Notes under the pieces: generated by a model
What the model was told of the DNA's origin: nothing
Databases searched by the model: none
Seen by the model: only the letters and a program-made list of their open reading frames with translations
Assembly (NCBI GenBank): GCA_903899985.1
Contig: CAIULL010000161.1
Location: 1-38,766 of the forward strand
Direction of reading: 5' to 3'
Source: an uncultured Schlesneria sp.
GTDB taxonomy: Bacteria > Planctomycetota > Planctomycetia > Planctomycetales > Planctomycetaceae
Length of the DNA: 38,766 nucleotides
Program-made: the position numbers and the translations under genes
Shown: piece after piece, positions 17,278-26,201 of the stretch
Layout: every line of letters begins with the position of its first letter
Numbering within the stretch: position 1 is the stretch's first letter

Positions 17278-18951
17278 ATGCCAACCGTCATCGTAAACAA
17301 TAAGCCGGTCGAGATCGGTCCTTCCGAAAAGCTTAACTGCATTCAAGCAGCCGAGCGTGCGGGGGATACGATCCCGAGTTACTGTTGGCATCACGACCTG
17401 TCCGTCGTGGCCAGTTGCCGTATGTGCCTGGTCGAAGTTGGCGAAAAAAAGCCAGACGGCACAATCGCCATGCAGCCCAAACTTTCACCGGGTTGTCAGA
17501 CCCCCGTGAAAGACGGCACAGTGATTGTTTCCAACAGCGAAAAGGTGCTTGCCGCACAAAAGGCAACACTGGAATACCTGCTGCTGAACCATCCCCTGGA
17601 CTGCCCCGTCTGCGATCAGGCGGGGGAATGCGGGCTTCAGGACTACAGCTACAAATACGGACGTGGTTACAGTCGCCTGCAAGAACCCAAGAATATCAAA
17701 CCCGATAAAGATTATATTGGTGATCAGATTACGCTGTTCACTGATCGCTGTATCATGTGCACCCGCTGTGTCCGCTTCACGCGTGAAATCAGCGGGACGG
17801 CCGAGATGCAGGTGATCAGCCGGGGATCGCACGAAGAAATTGATATCTTCCCCGGTGAACCATGCAATAACAAACTGGCTGGCAACGTTGTCGATCTCTG
17901 TCCGGTAGGTGCTCTCTGCAGCAAAGATTTCCTGTACCAGCAGCGAGTCTGGTGGCTGAAATCGAAGAACAGCGTCTGCCCCGGTTGCAGTACGGGTTGC
18001 AGCATCACCGTCGATCAGAACGAAGATGTCCTTTATCGCCTGAAGCCACGCGAAAATCCGCAGGCTCAGGGGAGTTTCATGTGCGACGAAGGCCGCTTCG
18101 GCTGGAAGTACGCTCAATCCGATCGACGACTGACATCACCCGAACAACGATCGGGTGGTAAAACGATCTCCCGGGATTGGGACGTTGTACTTTCAACACT
18201 GGGGACGACCCTGGCCGATCTTTCGGACCAGAAGTCAGGCACGTTTGTTGTCGCCATCTCTCCCTGGGCGACTGTTGAAGAAGCCTACCTGCTCGCGAAG
18301 TTCGCGAAAGAAGTCAATCCCAACGCTCGATTAGCTCTTGGCCCGGTTCGAACCGTCGGTGAAGACGACCTCTACCCGAAGGACATTCACGGCCAGCCAT
18401 CGCTTCCGACCAAGTTTACCATTCGAGCGGAAAAGTGTCCGAACCGACGTGGAGTGGAATCGATTCTCAATCATTTCCAGGGGGAAATCATTCCGTTTTC
18501 GTCAGTCCTCTACGACATTGAATCCGGATCGATCGAGACATTATTTGTCCTGGGTGGTGATCCGGAGGGTTGGATCAGCGACGCTGACGCAGCAAAGCTC
18601 GATAAATTGAAACTGCTGATCGTCCAAGACCTGCTTGGATCGGCAGCCAGTTCAAAGGCGCATTTCGTCCTTCCAGGAGCGGCCTGGGCCGAGAAGGATG
18701 GAACGTTCGTGAATCACAACGGATTGGCTCAAGCCATCCATCGAGGATTACGGGGTCCGGAAGGATCGCGCCCTGACGGCCGGATTTTGTTTGAGCTGTC
18801 AGGTCGAAGAGGCCTGTTTCACGCCGCCTCGTTGCGGAAGGAAATCGGGAGTCAGATTCCGGAATTGGCTGCGTTAAGTGTGGGTGATCTGGGTGAATTC
18901 GGTGTGTCACTGAGTTCAGCAGCCAAGACCGAACCACAGCCGGTGGGTTAA
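17278..18951 (+). CDS. nuoG: NADH-quinone oxidoreductase subunit G (2Fe-2S / 4Fe-4S)
   Basis: 557 residues from the ATG at 17278 (a TTG at 17272 is also in frame). The N-terminal ferredoxin-like domain has C36, C47, C50 and C73 for N1b. H105, C109, C112 and C118 bind N4-type or N5-type cluster iron, with histidine as one ligand. C158, C161, C164 and C208 bind the next 4Fe-4S. C234, C237, C241 and C269 form C-x2-C-x3-C-x27-C, the ligand set of the extra off-path cluster N7. The following molybdopterin-oxidoreductase-like domain is only about 285 residues, much shorter than in E. coli NuoG (~900 total), but ends in the conserved AHFVLPGAAWAEKDGTFVNHNG. Confidence 0.95.
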   Translation: MPTVIVNNKPVEIGPSEKLNCIQAAERAGDTIPSYCWHHDLSVVASCRMCLVEVGEKKPDGTIAMQPKLSPGCQTPVKDGTVIVSNSEKVLAAQKATLEYLLLNHPLDCPVCDQAGECGLQDYSYKYGRGYSRLQEPKNIKPDKDYIGDQITLFTDRCIMCTRCVRFTREISGTAEMQVISRGSHEEIDIFPGEPCNNKLAGNVVDLCPVGALCSKDFLYQQRVWWLKSKNSVCPGCSTGCSITVDQNEDVLYRLKPRENPQAQGSFMCDEGRFGWKYAQSDRRLTSPEQRSGGKTISRDWDVVLSTLGTTLADLSDQKSGTFVVAISPWATVEEAYLLAKFAKEVNPNARLALGPVRTVGEDDLYPKDIHGQPSLPTKFTIRAEKCPNRRGVESILNHFQGEIIPFSSVLYDIESGSIETLFVLGGDPEGWISDADAAKLDKLKLLIVQDLLGSAASSKAHFVLPGAAWAEKDGTFVNHNGLAQAIHRGLRGPEGSRPDGRILFELSGRRGLFHAASLRKEIGSQIPELAALSVGDLGEFGVSLSSAAKTEPQPVG

Positions 18952-19001
18952 TCGAATACCATTGTCCGACTGGACATTTTTAAGTTGAATCGGTCCGTGA
19001 A

Positions 19002-20216
19002 ATGTTAGAACAACTCATCAATTGGTTTCCCGAATGGGCTCGCCCGTTCATTATGCCGATGCTCACGATTGCCATCGTGCTTCAGGTGAATCTGGGTGTT
19101 TGTTCGTACCTGATTCTTCTGGAACGTAAACTTTCGGCATGGATGCAGGACCGAATCGGGCCGAATCGCGTTGGTCCCTGGGGTTTGCTGCAGCCCGTTG
19201 CTGACATGCTGAAGCTGCTGCTGAAAGAGGATGTGATCCCTGGTCACGTCAATAAGTTTCTTTATGTGCTGGCACCCGGCATTTCCGTCTTCACGACCAT
19301 GCTGGCGTTTGCCGTCGTTCCCTTCGGGCCTGTTCCAAGAAACTTGAGTGCAACGGACGGTCAGTTTCCCTTTATCATCGCACCAGGTGTCGATCTGGGT
19401 CTGGTTTTTATCTTCGCCGTCACCAGTCTCGCCGTTTATGGCATCATTCTTGGTGGCTGGGCCTCGAACAACAAATACAGTGCACTGGGAGCGATGCGGG
19501 CAAGTGCTCAGGTGGTAAGCTATGAAATCCCACTCGGGATGTCGGTGGTGGGTCTGGCACTTCTCACCGGCTCGATGAGTATTGAAAAGATCCTGTTGCA
19601 TCAGGCGGATGCGGGGATTCTCGGATGGAACATCTGGTTTCAGCCACTCGCCTGTGTGATCTTCTTCGCCGCCGCGATGGCGGAAGCCCAGCGGTTGCCA
19701 TTCGACTTGTCCGAGTGTGAGCAGGAACTCGTCGGGGGTTGGCACACGGAATACAGTGCGATGAAGTGGGGTTTGTTCTTCCTGGGTGAATATACCCACG
19801 TGATCACGATCAGTTTTTTGACCAGTATCCTGTTTTTCGGTGGCTGGCATTTCCCATGGATCGCCGAACCCGAAAGTCAATACCTTGGTTCGACACTGGT
19901 CAAGGTGCTGGTACTCCTGATGAAATCATTTGCATTCATTATCGTGATTCAGATGCTTCGCTGGACGATCCCACGATTTCGGTTTGACCAGTTAATGGGA
20001 CTTGCCTGGAAGGTGCTGATCCCGCTGGCCACGCTTAACGTCATCTGTGTCATGATCGTGAAACAGTTTCATCTGAATCAATGGTGGCTGCTGCCGATGT
20101 CGGCGGCCCTGTTCCTTGGGGCAGGACTGATCGGTACCCAGTCATCCAGACCGTTTGCCCGTCGAACTGTGGAACCCGTTGCCGAGGCACACGGACATCA
20201 CGCACACGCTCATTGA
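19002..20216 (+). CDS. nuoH: NADH-quinone oxidoreductase subunit H
   Basis: 404 residues, the ND1-type membrane subunit that builds the floor of the quinone channel. It has about eight to nine transmembrane helices. Conserved stretches are [37 protein letters not shown] and [38 protein letters not shown]; the second is normally PEAESELVAG, so the glutamates E-x-E are kept but the spacer is Cys. The protein ends with a His-rich tail (HGHHAHAH) not typical of the family, which may just be a loose cytoplasmic tail. Confidence 0.96.
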   Translation: MLEQLINWFPEWARPFIMPMLTIAIVLQVNLGVCSYLILLERKLSAWMQDRIGPNRVGPWGLLQPVADMLKLLLKEDVIPGHVNKFLYVLAPGISVFTTMLAFAVVPFGPVPRNLSATDGQFPFIIAPGVDLGLVFIFAVTSLAVYGIILGGWASNNKYSALGAMRASAQVVSYEIPLGMSVVGLALLTGSMSIEKILLHQADAGILGWNIWFQPLACVIFFAAAMAEAQRLPFDLSECEQELVGGWHTEYSAMKWGLFFLGEYTHVITISFLTSILFFGGWHFPWIAEPESQYLGSTLVKVLVLLMKSFAFIIVIQMLRWTIPRFRFDQLMGLAWKVLIPLATLNVICVMIVKQFHLNQWWLLPMSAALFLGAGLIGTQSSRPFARRTVEPVAEAHGHHAHAH

Positions 20217-20312
20217 GCCGAACACGCCATCGACTCTCGATCGAGACCTGAGAGTTCTGGCAACGAAGAAAATTCCGGGCTATTCCGGACGTGAAGAGAA
20301 CGAGGACCAATT

Positions 20313-20960
20313 ATGCCAATTAATCCGAAAGACATCGAATGGGTCGAAGAACCGTCGATGAACTTCTGGGAATCGACGTATCTTCCCGCTGTGTTTGATG
20401 GCTTGCGTACCACGGGACAACACGTCGCAGATTTTCATCCGGTCACGGAATTTTATCCGGAGCAGAAGCCTGACCTGCCATCACATTACCGAGGCGTTCA
20501 TCGACTGAATCGCGACGATAAAGGGCGCGTGAAGTGCGTGGCCTGTATGATGTGTGCGACGGCATGTCCCGCTCACTGCATCGACATCGTGGCTCAGGAT
20601 GCACCGAAGGACGACCCGCACTGGGCTGATCGTGACAAGTTCCCAAAATCGTTCGTGATTGACGAACTCAAGTGCATTTACTGTGGCATGTGCGAAGAAG
20701 CATGCCCTGTCGATTCGATTGAGTTGACGAATATCTTCGACCTGACGGGAATGTCACGACAAGAGATGATGTTCGACAAGGAAAAGTTGCTGAGTGTTTT
20801 CGATCAGACGAAGGATTCGGCTCACAATCCCGTTCGAACCCATAAAGGAAAGCTCGGTCACGCGAGTGATTTCACGAATTTGCATACACTTGGACCTGCG
20901 ACGACCGTTCGTGCGGATGACCGGTCGGCGAAGGCCAATTCGGCTGGTGTGATTGAGTAA
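20313..20960 (+). CDS. nuoI: NADH-quinone oxidoreductase subunit I
   Basis: 215 residues, the TYKY-type subunit with two 4Fe-4S clusters (N6a, N6b) that pass electrons toward N2. Ligands are C75, C78, C81 and C85 (CVACMMCATACP) and C121, C124, C127 and C131 (CIYCGMCEEACP). GAGGA lies about 8 bases before the ATG. The N terminus is soluble and amphipathic. The C-terminal 40 residues beyond the ferredoxin domain are unconserved and polar. Confidence 0.97.
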   Translation: MPINPKDIEWVEEPSMNFWESTYLPAVFDGLRTTGQHVADFHPVTEFYPEQKPDLPSHYRGVHRLNRDDKGRVKCVACMMCATACPAHCIDIVAQDAPKDDPHWADRDKFPKSFVIDELKCIYCGMCEEACPVDSIELTNIFDLTGMSRQEMMFDKEKLLSVFDQTKDSAHNPVRTHKGKLGHASDFTNLHTLGPATTVRADDRSAKANSAGVIE

Positions 20961-21096
20961 TTGAATTTGAGGCAGAGGCAGACAACAGTTTCAGAAATCG
21001 TTGGAAACCAGGGGGCATCAGCCTTCAGGACCTTCGACTGTCAGACAGAGCCGGGATGTTATCCGTCCCTGAAATTTTTAGCTGGAATAGATCGCG

Positions 21097-21861
21097 ATGC
21101 AATGGAACGAAGAGAACGGACTGCTGCTGATCCCACTGGGGTTGGGGTGTCTGGCCGTCTGGTGGTTGATGCCATCTGCCAAACAGCGACCTCGAATTCT
21201 CGGTGGACTCGCTGCCCTGGCAGCCATTCTAATGATGCAGTTGATGCTCTTGCCTCCGGCAGGTGACTACGTTCGCAACGTCTTGTTCTTTCTGTTCGCT
21301 GCGGCGGCGGTGATCAGTGCCGGACTGATGATCACAGATCGAAACCCGGTTTATGCGGCGCTCTGGTTTGCACTCGTCACCCTGGCGGTTTGCGGCCTGT
21401 TCTTATTGAATTCCGCCCCTTTCCTTTCCGCGTCAACGATTATCGTCTATGCCGGCGCCATTATCGTCACCTTCCTGTTCGTGATCATGCTCGCACAACA
21501 ATCTGGCACGGCGACCAGTTACGACCAGCAGCCCATCCAGCCGGCAATCGCCTCAATCGGCGCTTTCATTCTGCTCGGTGCCCTTCTCTTCACCTTGCAG
21601 GAGTGGGGACACATCGATGGGAAGAGCACCAACCTGCACGCCGAGCCGGGGCAGTTCATCGCCTTGCCGGAAGGAATTCAGCCAAATCCGCTAAGTCAGG
21701 CACCGCACGACAATCCACACGAAATTGGTTCGCTACGGGTGCTGGGTCGGTCGTTGTTTGGTGATTATTTGTTCGCCGTGGAAATCGCGGGAACGGTTTT
21801 GTTGATTGCAACAATTGGAGCCATCGCGATTGCTCCTCGGAGGTCTCAGGGGACATTATGA
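21097..21861 (+). CDS. nuoJ: NADH-quinone oxidoreductase subunit J
   Basis: 254 residues, an ND6-type membrane subunit. After two N-terminal hydrophobic stretches it shows the conserved NPVYAALWFALVTLAVCGLFLLNSAPFL and IIVYAGAIIVTFLFVIMLAQ (the pi-bulge helix region of ND6). A C-terminal helix (LFAVEIAGTVLLIATIGAIAIA) completes the fold after a polar linker of about 60 residues. The last four bases overlap the nuoK start (ATGA). It is longer than E. coli NuoJ (184) mainly because of an extra N-terminal hydrophobic stretch. Confidence 0.94.
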   Translation: MQWNEENGLLLIPLGLGCLAVWWLMPSAKQRPRILGGLAALAAILMMQLMLLPPAGDYVRNVLFFLFAAAAVISAGLMITDRNPVYAALWFALVTLAVCGLFLLNSAPFLSASTIIVYAGAIIVTFLFVIMLAQQSGTATSYDQQPIQPAIASIGAFILLGALLFTLQEWGHIDGKSTNLHAEPGQFIALPEGIQPNPLSQAPHDNPHEIGSLRVLGRSLFGDYLFAVEIAGTVLLIATIGAIAIAPRRSQGTL

Positions 21862-22298
21862 CCGCCACCGCTCTGGAAAGTCAGCTGATCGTTGGAGCCA
21901 CTCTGTTCATCCTCGGGGTGATTGGGTTCCTGACACGTCGTAACCTGATTCTGATTATGCTTTCGGCTGAATTGATGCTTCACGGGGTCTCGATCAACCT
22001 GACGGCATTCAGTCGCTATCACGGCAATCCTCAGGGGCAAGTCTTCACAATTTTCGTGTTGACGATCGCCGCCTGTGAGGCGGGTCTTGCGCTGTCTTTG
22101 ATTCTCTCGCTGTATCAGCGACGAAAATCGCTGGACATTTTCCTTTGGGGCAAGCTCGGTGAAGACGATCTGCCAGTATTTTCAGGGTCGCCAGCGCCTC
22201 CGATCACCGTCACTGTCGACCCGAACGTCGATTTGCCGCACCTGACACCGGCAGGTCGTATGCCCAAAACACAACCCGGACCACAGACGAAAACTTAA
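21858..22298 (+). CDS. nuoK: NADH-quinone oxidoreductase subunit K
   Basis: 146 residues, an ND4L-type proton-pumping subunit with three helices in the first ~100. The two conserved membrane glutamates are present in LSAELMLHGVSINL and TIAACEAGLALSL. About 45 extra residues at the C terminus are Pro/Thr/Lys-rich and hydrophilic, an extension I do not recognise from typical NuoK (about 100 residues). AGGGGA precedes the ATG, and the start overlaps nuoJ by four bases. Confidence 0.94.
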   Translation: MTATALESQLIVGATLFILGVIGFLTRRNLILIMLSAELMLHGVSINLTAFSRYHGNPQGQVFTIFVLTIAACEAGLALSLILSLYQRRKSLDIFLWGKLGEDDLPVFSGSPAPPITVTVDPNVDLPHLTPAGRMPKTQPGPQTKT

Positions 22299-22446
22299 TG
22301 CCAATTCTCGAGAGATGATTTGAGTCATCCGGAAACCATCGGGTCCCGGATTTCCTGTTTGAAAATAGCCTGACCCAAGCCGTGGCATGACACGGCCTGG
22401 TTCAGATGACGAAAAAATATCAGCGAACGATTACGCGGAGTTGACC

Positions 22447-24423
22447 GTGATAAACTGGCTTAATGAGAACGTGCTCTGGCTGATCCCTGCCGCCCCGCTG
22501 CTGGCGTGTCTGTGGATCGTGCTGGTGGGACAGGTCGTCGGTCGAAAGTACGCTCATCGCCCACTGGTGCTGGGCTTGGCGGTGTCATTGACCGCATCAC
22601 TTTACCTGCTGGCGTTTGCGCTTCCTCACGAACTTAAAGAAGGTCACCACGCCGTTACTGCACCCATTTATCAATGGATCAACGTCGGGACAATCGACGT
22701 CCCTGTCACTTTGCGCGCTGATGCCATGTCGGCATTGATGTTGACGATGGTCACCTCCGTCAGTCTGCTCGTCGCAATTTTTGCCAGCAGCTACATGAAA
22801 GGTGATCCCGGTTACCCTCGCTTCTTCGCTGCCATGTCGCTGTTCGTCTTTTCGATGTGCATGCTGGTTCTGGCCGGCAACTTCCTGCTGCTGTTCGTCT
22901 TCTGGGAAGCGGTCGGGCTTTGCAGTTATCTCCTGATCGGTTTCTGGTTTCACAAACCAAGTGCTGCGGCCGCCGCCAAGAAGGCTTTCGTTGTCAATCG
23001 AATTGGCGACTTCGGTTTGATCCTGGGGATTTTTCTCATCTGGCAGACCTTTGGCACACTCGATTTTGCGACTTTGTTTGAATCACCGAAACTCATCAAT
23101 GGAATTCTGGCAGGCCAGCCCGAGATCTTTCATTGGATCTGCATTCTGTTGTTCATCGGTGCTGTCGGCAAGTCGGCCCAATTCCCGTTACAGGTCTGGT
23201 TGCCTGACGCAATGGAAGGCCCCACACCCGTCTCTGCCTTGATCCACGCGGCAACAATGGTGACCGCCGGTGTGTATCTGGTTGCTCGCTGTACTCCGTT
23301 CTTCGTTCATGCACCGTATGTGCAAATGACAGTGGCGGGGATTGGAGCGGCCACCGCCCTGATCGCCGCGATCACGGCACTGACACAATACGACTTGAAG
23401 CGTGTCCTGGCGTATTCGACCGTCAGTCAGCTGGGCTACATGTTCATGTCTCTGGGGGCCGCAGGTGCCGGCGAAGGACTGGCCCTGCACGCGGTCACGT
23501 TCGCGATGTTCCACATGTTTACCCACGCCTTCTTCAAGGCCGTGCTGTTTCTTTCCGCCGGTTCGGTCATGCACGCGATGGGTGACGTGATCGACATGCG
23601 ACGCTTCAGTGGTCTCCGCAAAGCGTTACCAATCACGCACTGGACATTCCTGGCCGGAGCTTTGGCACTGGCCGGCGTTCCACTTTTGTCCGGATTCTGG
23701 AGTAAAGACGAAATTCTCGCCGTTCTCGCCGCCGCTTCCCGTGGAGGTGAGCATGCTGGTTTCTATGGAATCATCCTCGGTATTGCGTTGCTCACGTCAT
23801 TGATGACTGCCTTTTACACGTTCCGTGCCTACTTCATGACCTTCTGGGGCGAAGAAAAGTTCCCGGAAGAAGCGGGACATCATCCGCACGATGCTCCCCC
23901 CGCCATGGCAGGACCGCTCGCAATCCTGGCAGTGGCCGCTCTGGCCATTGGTCTGTTGACGGGACCCACGCATTTGTACGGTCACTACCTGCATCACACG
24001 CCAGGTCTGCCGGAAGGGCACGAGTTCCCCATTGACTGGTTGATGATGGGAATCAGTTCGATCCTCGCCGCCGTGGGAATCGGTGCGGCGTATCAGTTGT
24101 ATGTTGTTTCACCCCGAATCGTCGAAAATCTTCAACAGCGTCTGTCACTGGCATACCAGGCTTCACAAAACGGTTTGTACATTGACTGGTTTGGTTACAA
24201 GTTCATCGCTGCACCCCTTCGAGGTCTGGCGAAGATCTGTGAATTCTTCGACAAGTGGGTGATTGATACGCTGGTCGACTGCGTCGGTTTTATTCCAGGA
24301 TTGTTCGGGAGCATTATTCGTCCCGTCCAGAACGGGATGGTACAAAACTACGCTGTCGTCATGATGCTTGGTCTGGTCGTTTGTCTGATCACAGTATTGA
24401 GAGCGTTGGCAGGAACACATTGA
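22447..24423 (+). CDS. nuoL: NADH-quinone oxidoreductase subunit L
   Basis: I prefer the GTG at 22447 (658 residues, MINWLNENVLWLIP) because GGAG lies about 6 bases before it. The ATG at 22387 would add 20 unconserved polar residues. NuoL/ND5 is the distal proton-pumping antiporter-like subunit with 14-16 helices and a lateral C-terminal helix. Conserved regions are GWEAVGLCSYLLIGFWF-like WEAVGLCSYLLIGFWFHKP, GKSAQFPLQVWLPDAMEGPTPVSALIHAATMV (with the pump lysine and histidines) and LKRVLAYSTVSQLGYM. It precedes nuoM by 89 bases. Confidence 0.96.
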   Translation: MINWLNENVLWLIPAAPLLACLWIVLVGQVVGRKYAHRPLVLGLAVSLTASLYLLAFALPHELKEGHHAVTAPIYQWINVGTIDVPVTLRADAMSALMLTMVTSVSLLVAIFASSYMKGDPGYPRFFAAMSLFVFSMCMLVLAGNFLLLFVFWEAVGLCSYLLIGFWFHKPSAAAAAKKAFVVNRIGDFGLILGIFLIWQTFGTLDFATLFESPKLINGILAGQPEIFHWICILLFIGAVGKSAQFPLQVWLPDAMEGPTPVSALIHAATMVTAGVYLVARCTPFFVHAPYVQMTVAGIGAATALIAAITALTQYDLKRVLAYSTVSQLGYMFMSLGAAGAGEGLALHAVTFAMFHMFTHAFFKAVLFLSAGSVMHAMGDVIDMRRFSGLRKALPITHWTFLAGALALAGVPLLSGFWSKDEILAVLAAASRGGEHAGFYGIILGIALLTSLMTAFYTFRAYFMTFWGEEKFPEEAGHHPHDAPPAMAGPLAILAVAALAIGLLTGPTHLYGHYLHHTPGLPEGHEFPIDWLMMGISSILAAVGIGAAYQLYVVSPRIVENLQQRLSLAYQASQNGLYIDWFGYKFIAAPLRGLAKICEFFDKWVIDTLVDCVGFIPGLFGSIIRPVQNGMVQNYAVVMMLGLVVCLITVLRALAGTH

Positions 24424-24512
24424 TTTGCAAGGTCTTCGTCGAAGCCCTGGTTTGAACCAGACTTCGTCAGTGCACAGAACGTTGACGGGAACGACGCGAG
24501 GAAGAAACTTCG

Positions 24513-26201
24513 ATGCCCAGTTTGTTAGTCGTAATGATCTTTTTGCCCGCGCTTGCGGCCGTAGCATTATTGCTGCTCGACCCGCAGGCAACGGCCATTC
24601 GCGCACGTTGGGTGGCGCTGCTCGCCACCGTGGCAACCTTTCTGGTTTCATGGGGTGTCGCGGCTCAATTCCTGGCCCTGCCGGAAGTTTCCGCGACAGC
24701 GCGGGGGCCAGTTCATCCGCAACTGGTACAGCGACATACCTGGCTGGATCTGTCGCAGGCAGGACCGAACAGCCCCGGGGTGAAGCTTGAATTCTTCCTA
24801 GGTCTGGACGGTATCAGCCTTTCGCTGGTTTTGTTGACAACAATCCTGACGATTTCGTCTGTGCTTGTTTCCTGGACTGCCATCAAAGATCGCGCCGCTG
24901 AGTTCTATGCCTGTCTGCTGATTCTGGAGACAGGTTTGATCGGCGTCTTCTGCTCGTTTGACATCCTGCTGTTTTATGTGTTCTTCGAGTTCACCCTGAT
25001 CCCTCTGTTTTTCCTCGTCGGGATCTGGGGTGGACCGCTTCGTCGCTATGCCGCCGGGAAGTTTTTTGTGTATACGCTCGGCGGAAGTCTGATCACGCTG
25101 CTGGGATTAATCTCCCTTGTCGTGACGACGGTTCAGGCCAATCCGGGCCTCACAACGCCGTTCTCGATTCCCGACCTGGCGAATACGCTGGCTGATCACC
25201 CGTTGGAAAAGTCGGTTCAATTGACATTGTTCCTGATGATCGCGGCAGGATTCATGGTCAAAGTTCCGTTGTTCCCGTTTCATACCTGGTTGCCGCTGGC
25301 TCACGTGGAAGCGCCGACTGCTGGTTCGGTTTTGCTGGCTGGTGTGCTGTTGAAACTGGGAACTTACGGTTTTCTGCGGTTGCTGCTGCCGATGCTTCCT
25401 TATGCGTGTCTGAAGACCGGTTTGCCATTGATTGGCGCCATGGCTTCAATCGGAATCGTTTATGGCTCGCTTTGTGCTTTGTCGCAGAACGACATTAAAA
25501 AGCTGGTTGCCTATAGCTCCGTCGCTCACCTTGGTTTCTGCATGCTGGGCCTGTTCGCTTTGAATGTCGAAGGAATCAGCGGCGGTGTGTTGCAGATGAT
25601 CAATCACGGCCTGTCAACCGGCGCATTGTTCTGTATCGTCGGGATGTTTTACGAACGGTATCACACCCGACAGTTAAACGAATTGGGCGGACTTGCCACG
25701 AAATTGCCGCTGATGGGGGTTGCCATGGTGTTTACCTCTTTCGCCAGCATCGGACTTCCTGGCCTGAATGGCTTCGTGGGTGAATTCCTTTGTCTGGCTG
25801 GAATGTTTCGCGCTGGCGATGGACAAGGGGTGATCTTCTCGGCATTAGGTGCGATCGGCGTCGTGCTGGGTGCCTGGTACCTTCTGGGGGTCGTCCAGCA
25901 TGCTTTCTTCGGGCCTGTGCATCTGCCAGCAGAGCATCACGGTCCTGGACACGAACCTGTGACCGATCTGAATGCTCGCGAAGTCGCGGCTCTTGCACCG
26001 CTTTTGACGTTGTGTCTGGTTCTGGGTCTGTTCCCGCAACCACTTCTCAATCTCATCCGACCTGACGTCGAAGCAGTCGCCAAGCTGTATGGCAACGTCC
26101 AGGCGACGAACCCAAACGCTGAACAACACGCATCCTTGAACAATCACGCATCCCAGAAGAATTTGCCGAGCGTGGCTCTCGGCTCGGAGGTTCGCCCGTG
26201 A
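24513..26201 (+). CDS. nuoM: NADH-quinone oxidoreductase subunit M
   Basis: 562 residues, the ND4-type antiporter-like subunit. GAGGAAG lies 8 bases before the ATG. Key stretches are FFEFTLIPLFFLVGIWG (membrane glutamate), KVPLFPFHTWLPLAHVEAPTAGSVLLAGVLLKLGTYGFLR (pump lysines and HVEAPT) and DIKKLVAYSSVAHLGFCMLG. The C-terminal ~45 residues are polar and rich in Asn, His and Gln, beyond the usual end. Its last four bases overlap the GTG start of nuoN. Confidence 0.96.
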   Translation: MPSLLVVMIFLPALAAVALLLLDPQATAIRARWVALLATVATFLVSWGVAAQFLALPEVSATARGPVHPQLVQRHTWLDLSQAGPNSPGVKLEFFLGLDGISLSLVLLTTILTISSVLVSWTAIKDRAAEFYACLLILETGLIGVFCSFDILLFYVFFEFTLIPLFFLVGIWGGPLRRYAAGKFFVYTLGGSLITLLGLISLVVTTVQANPGLTTPFSIPDLANTLADHPLEKSVQLTLFLMIAAGFMVKVPLFPFHTWLPLAHVEAPTAGSVLLAGVLLKLGTYGFLRLLLPMLPYACLKTGLPLIGAMASIGIVYGSLCALSQNDIKKLVAYSSVAHLGFCMLGLFALNVEGISGGVLQMINHGLSTGALFCIVGMFYERYHTRQLNELGGLATKLPLMGVAMVFTSFASIGLPGLNGFVGEFLCLAGMFRAGDGQGVIFSALGAIGVVLGAWYLLGVVQHAFFGPVHLPAEHHGPGHEPVTDLNAREVAALAPLLTLCLVLGLFPQPLLNLIRPDVEAVAKLYGNVQATNPNAEQHASLNNHASQKNLPSVALGSEVRP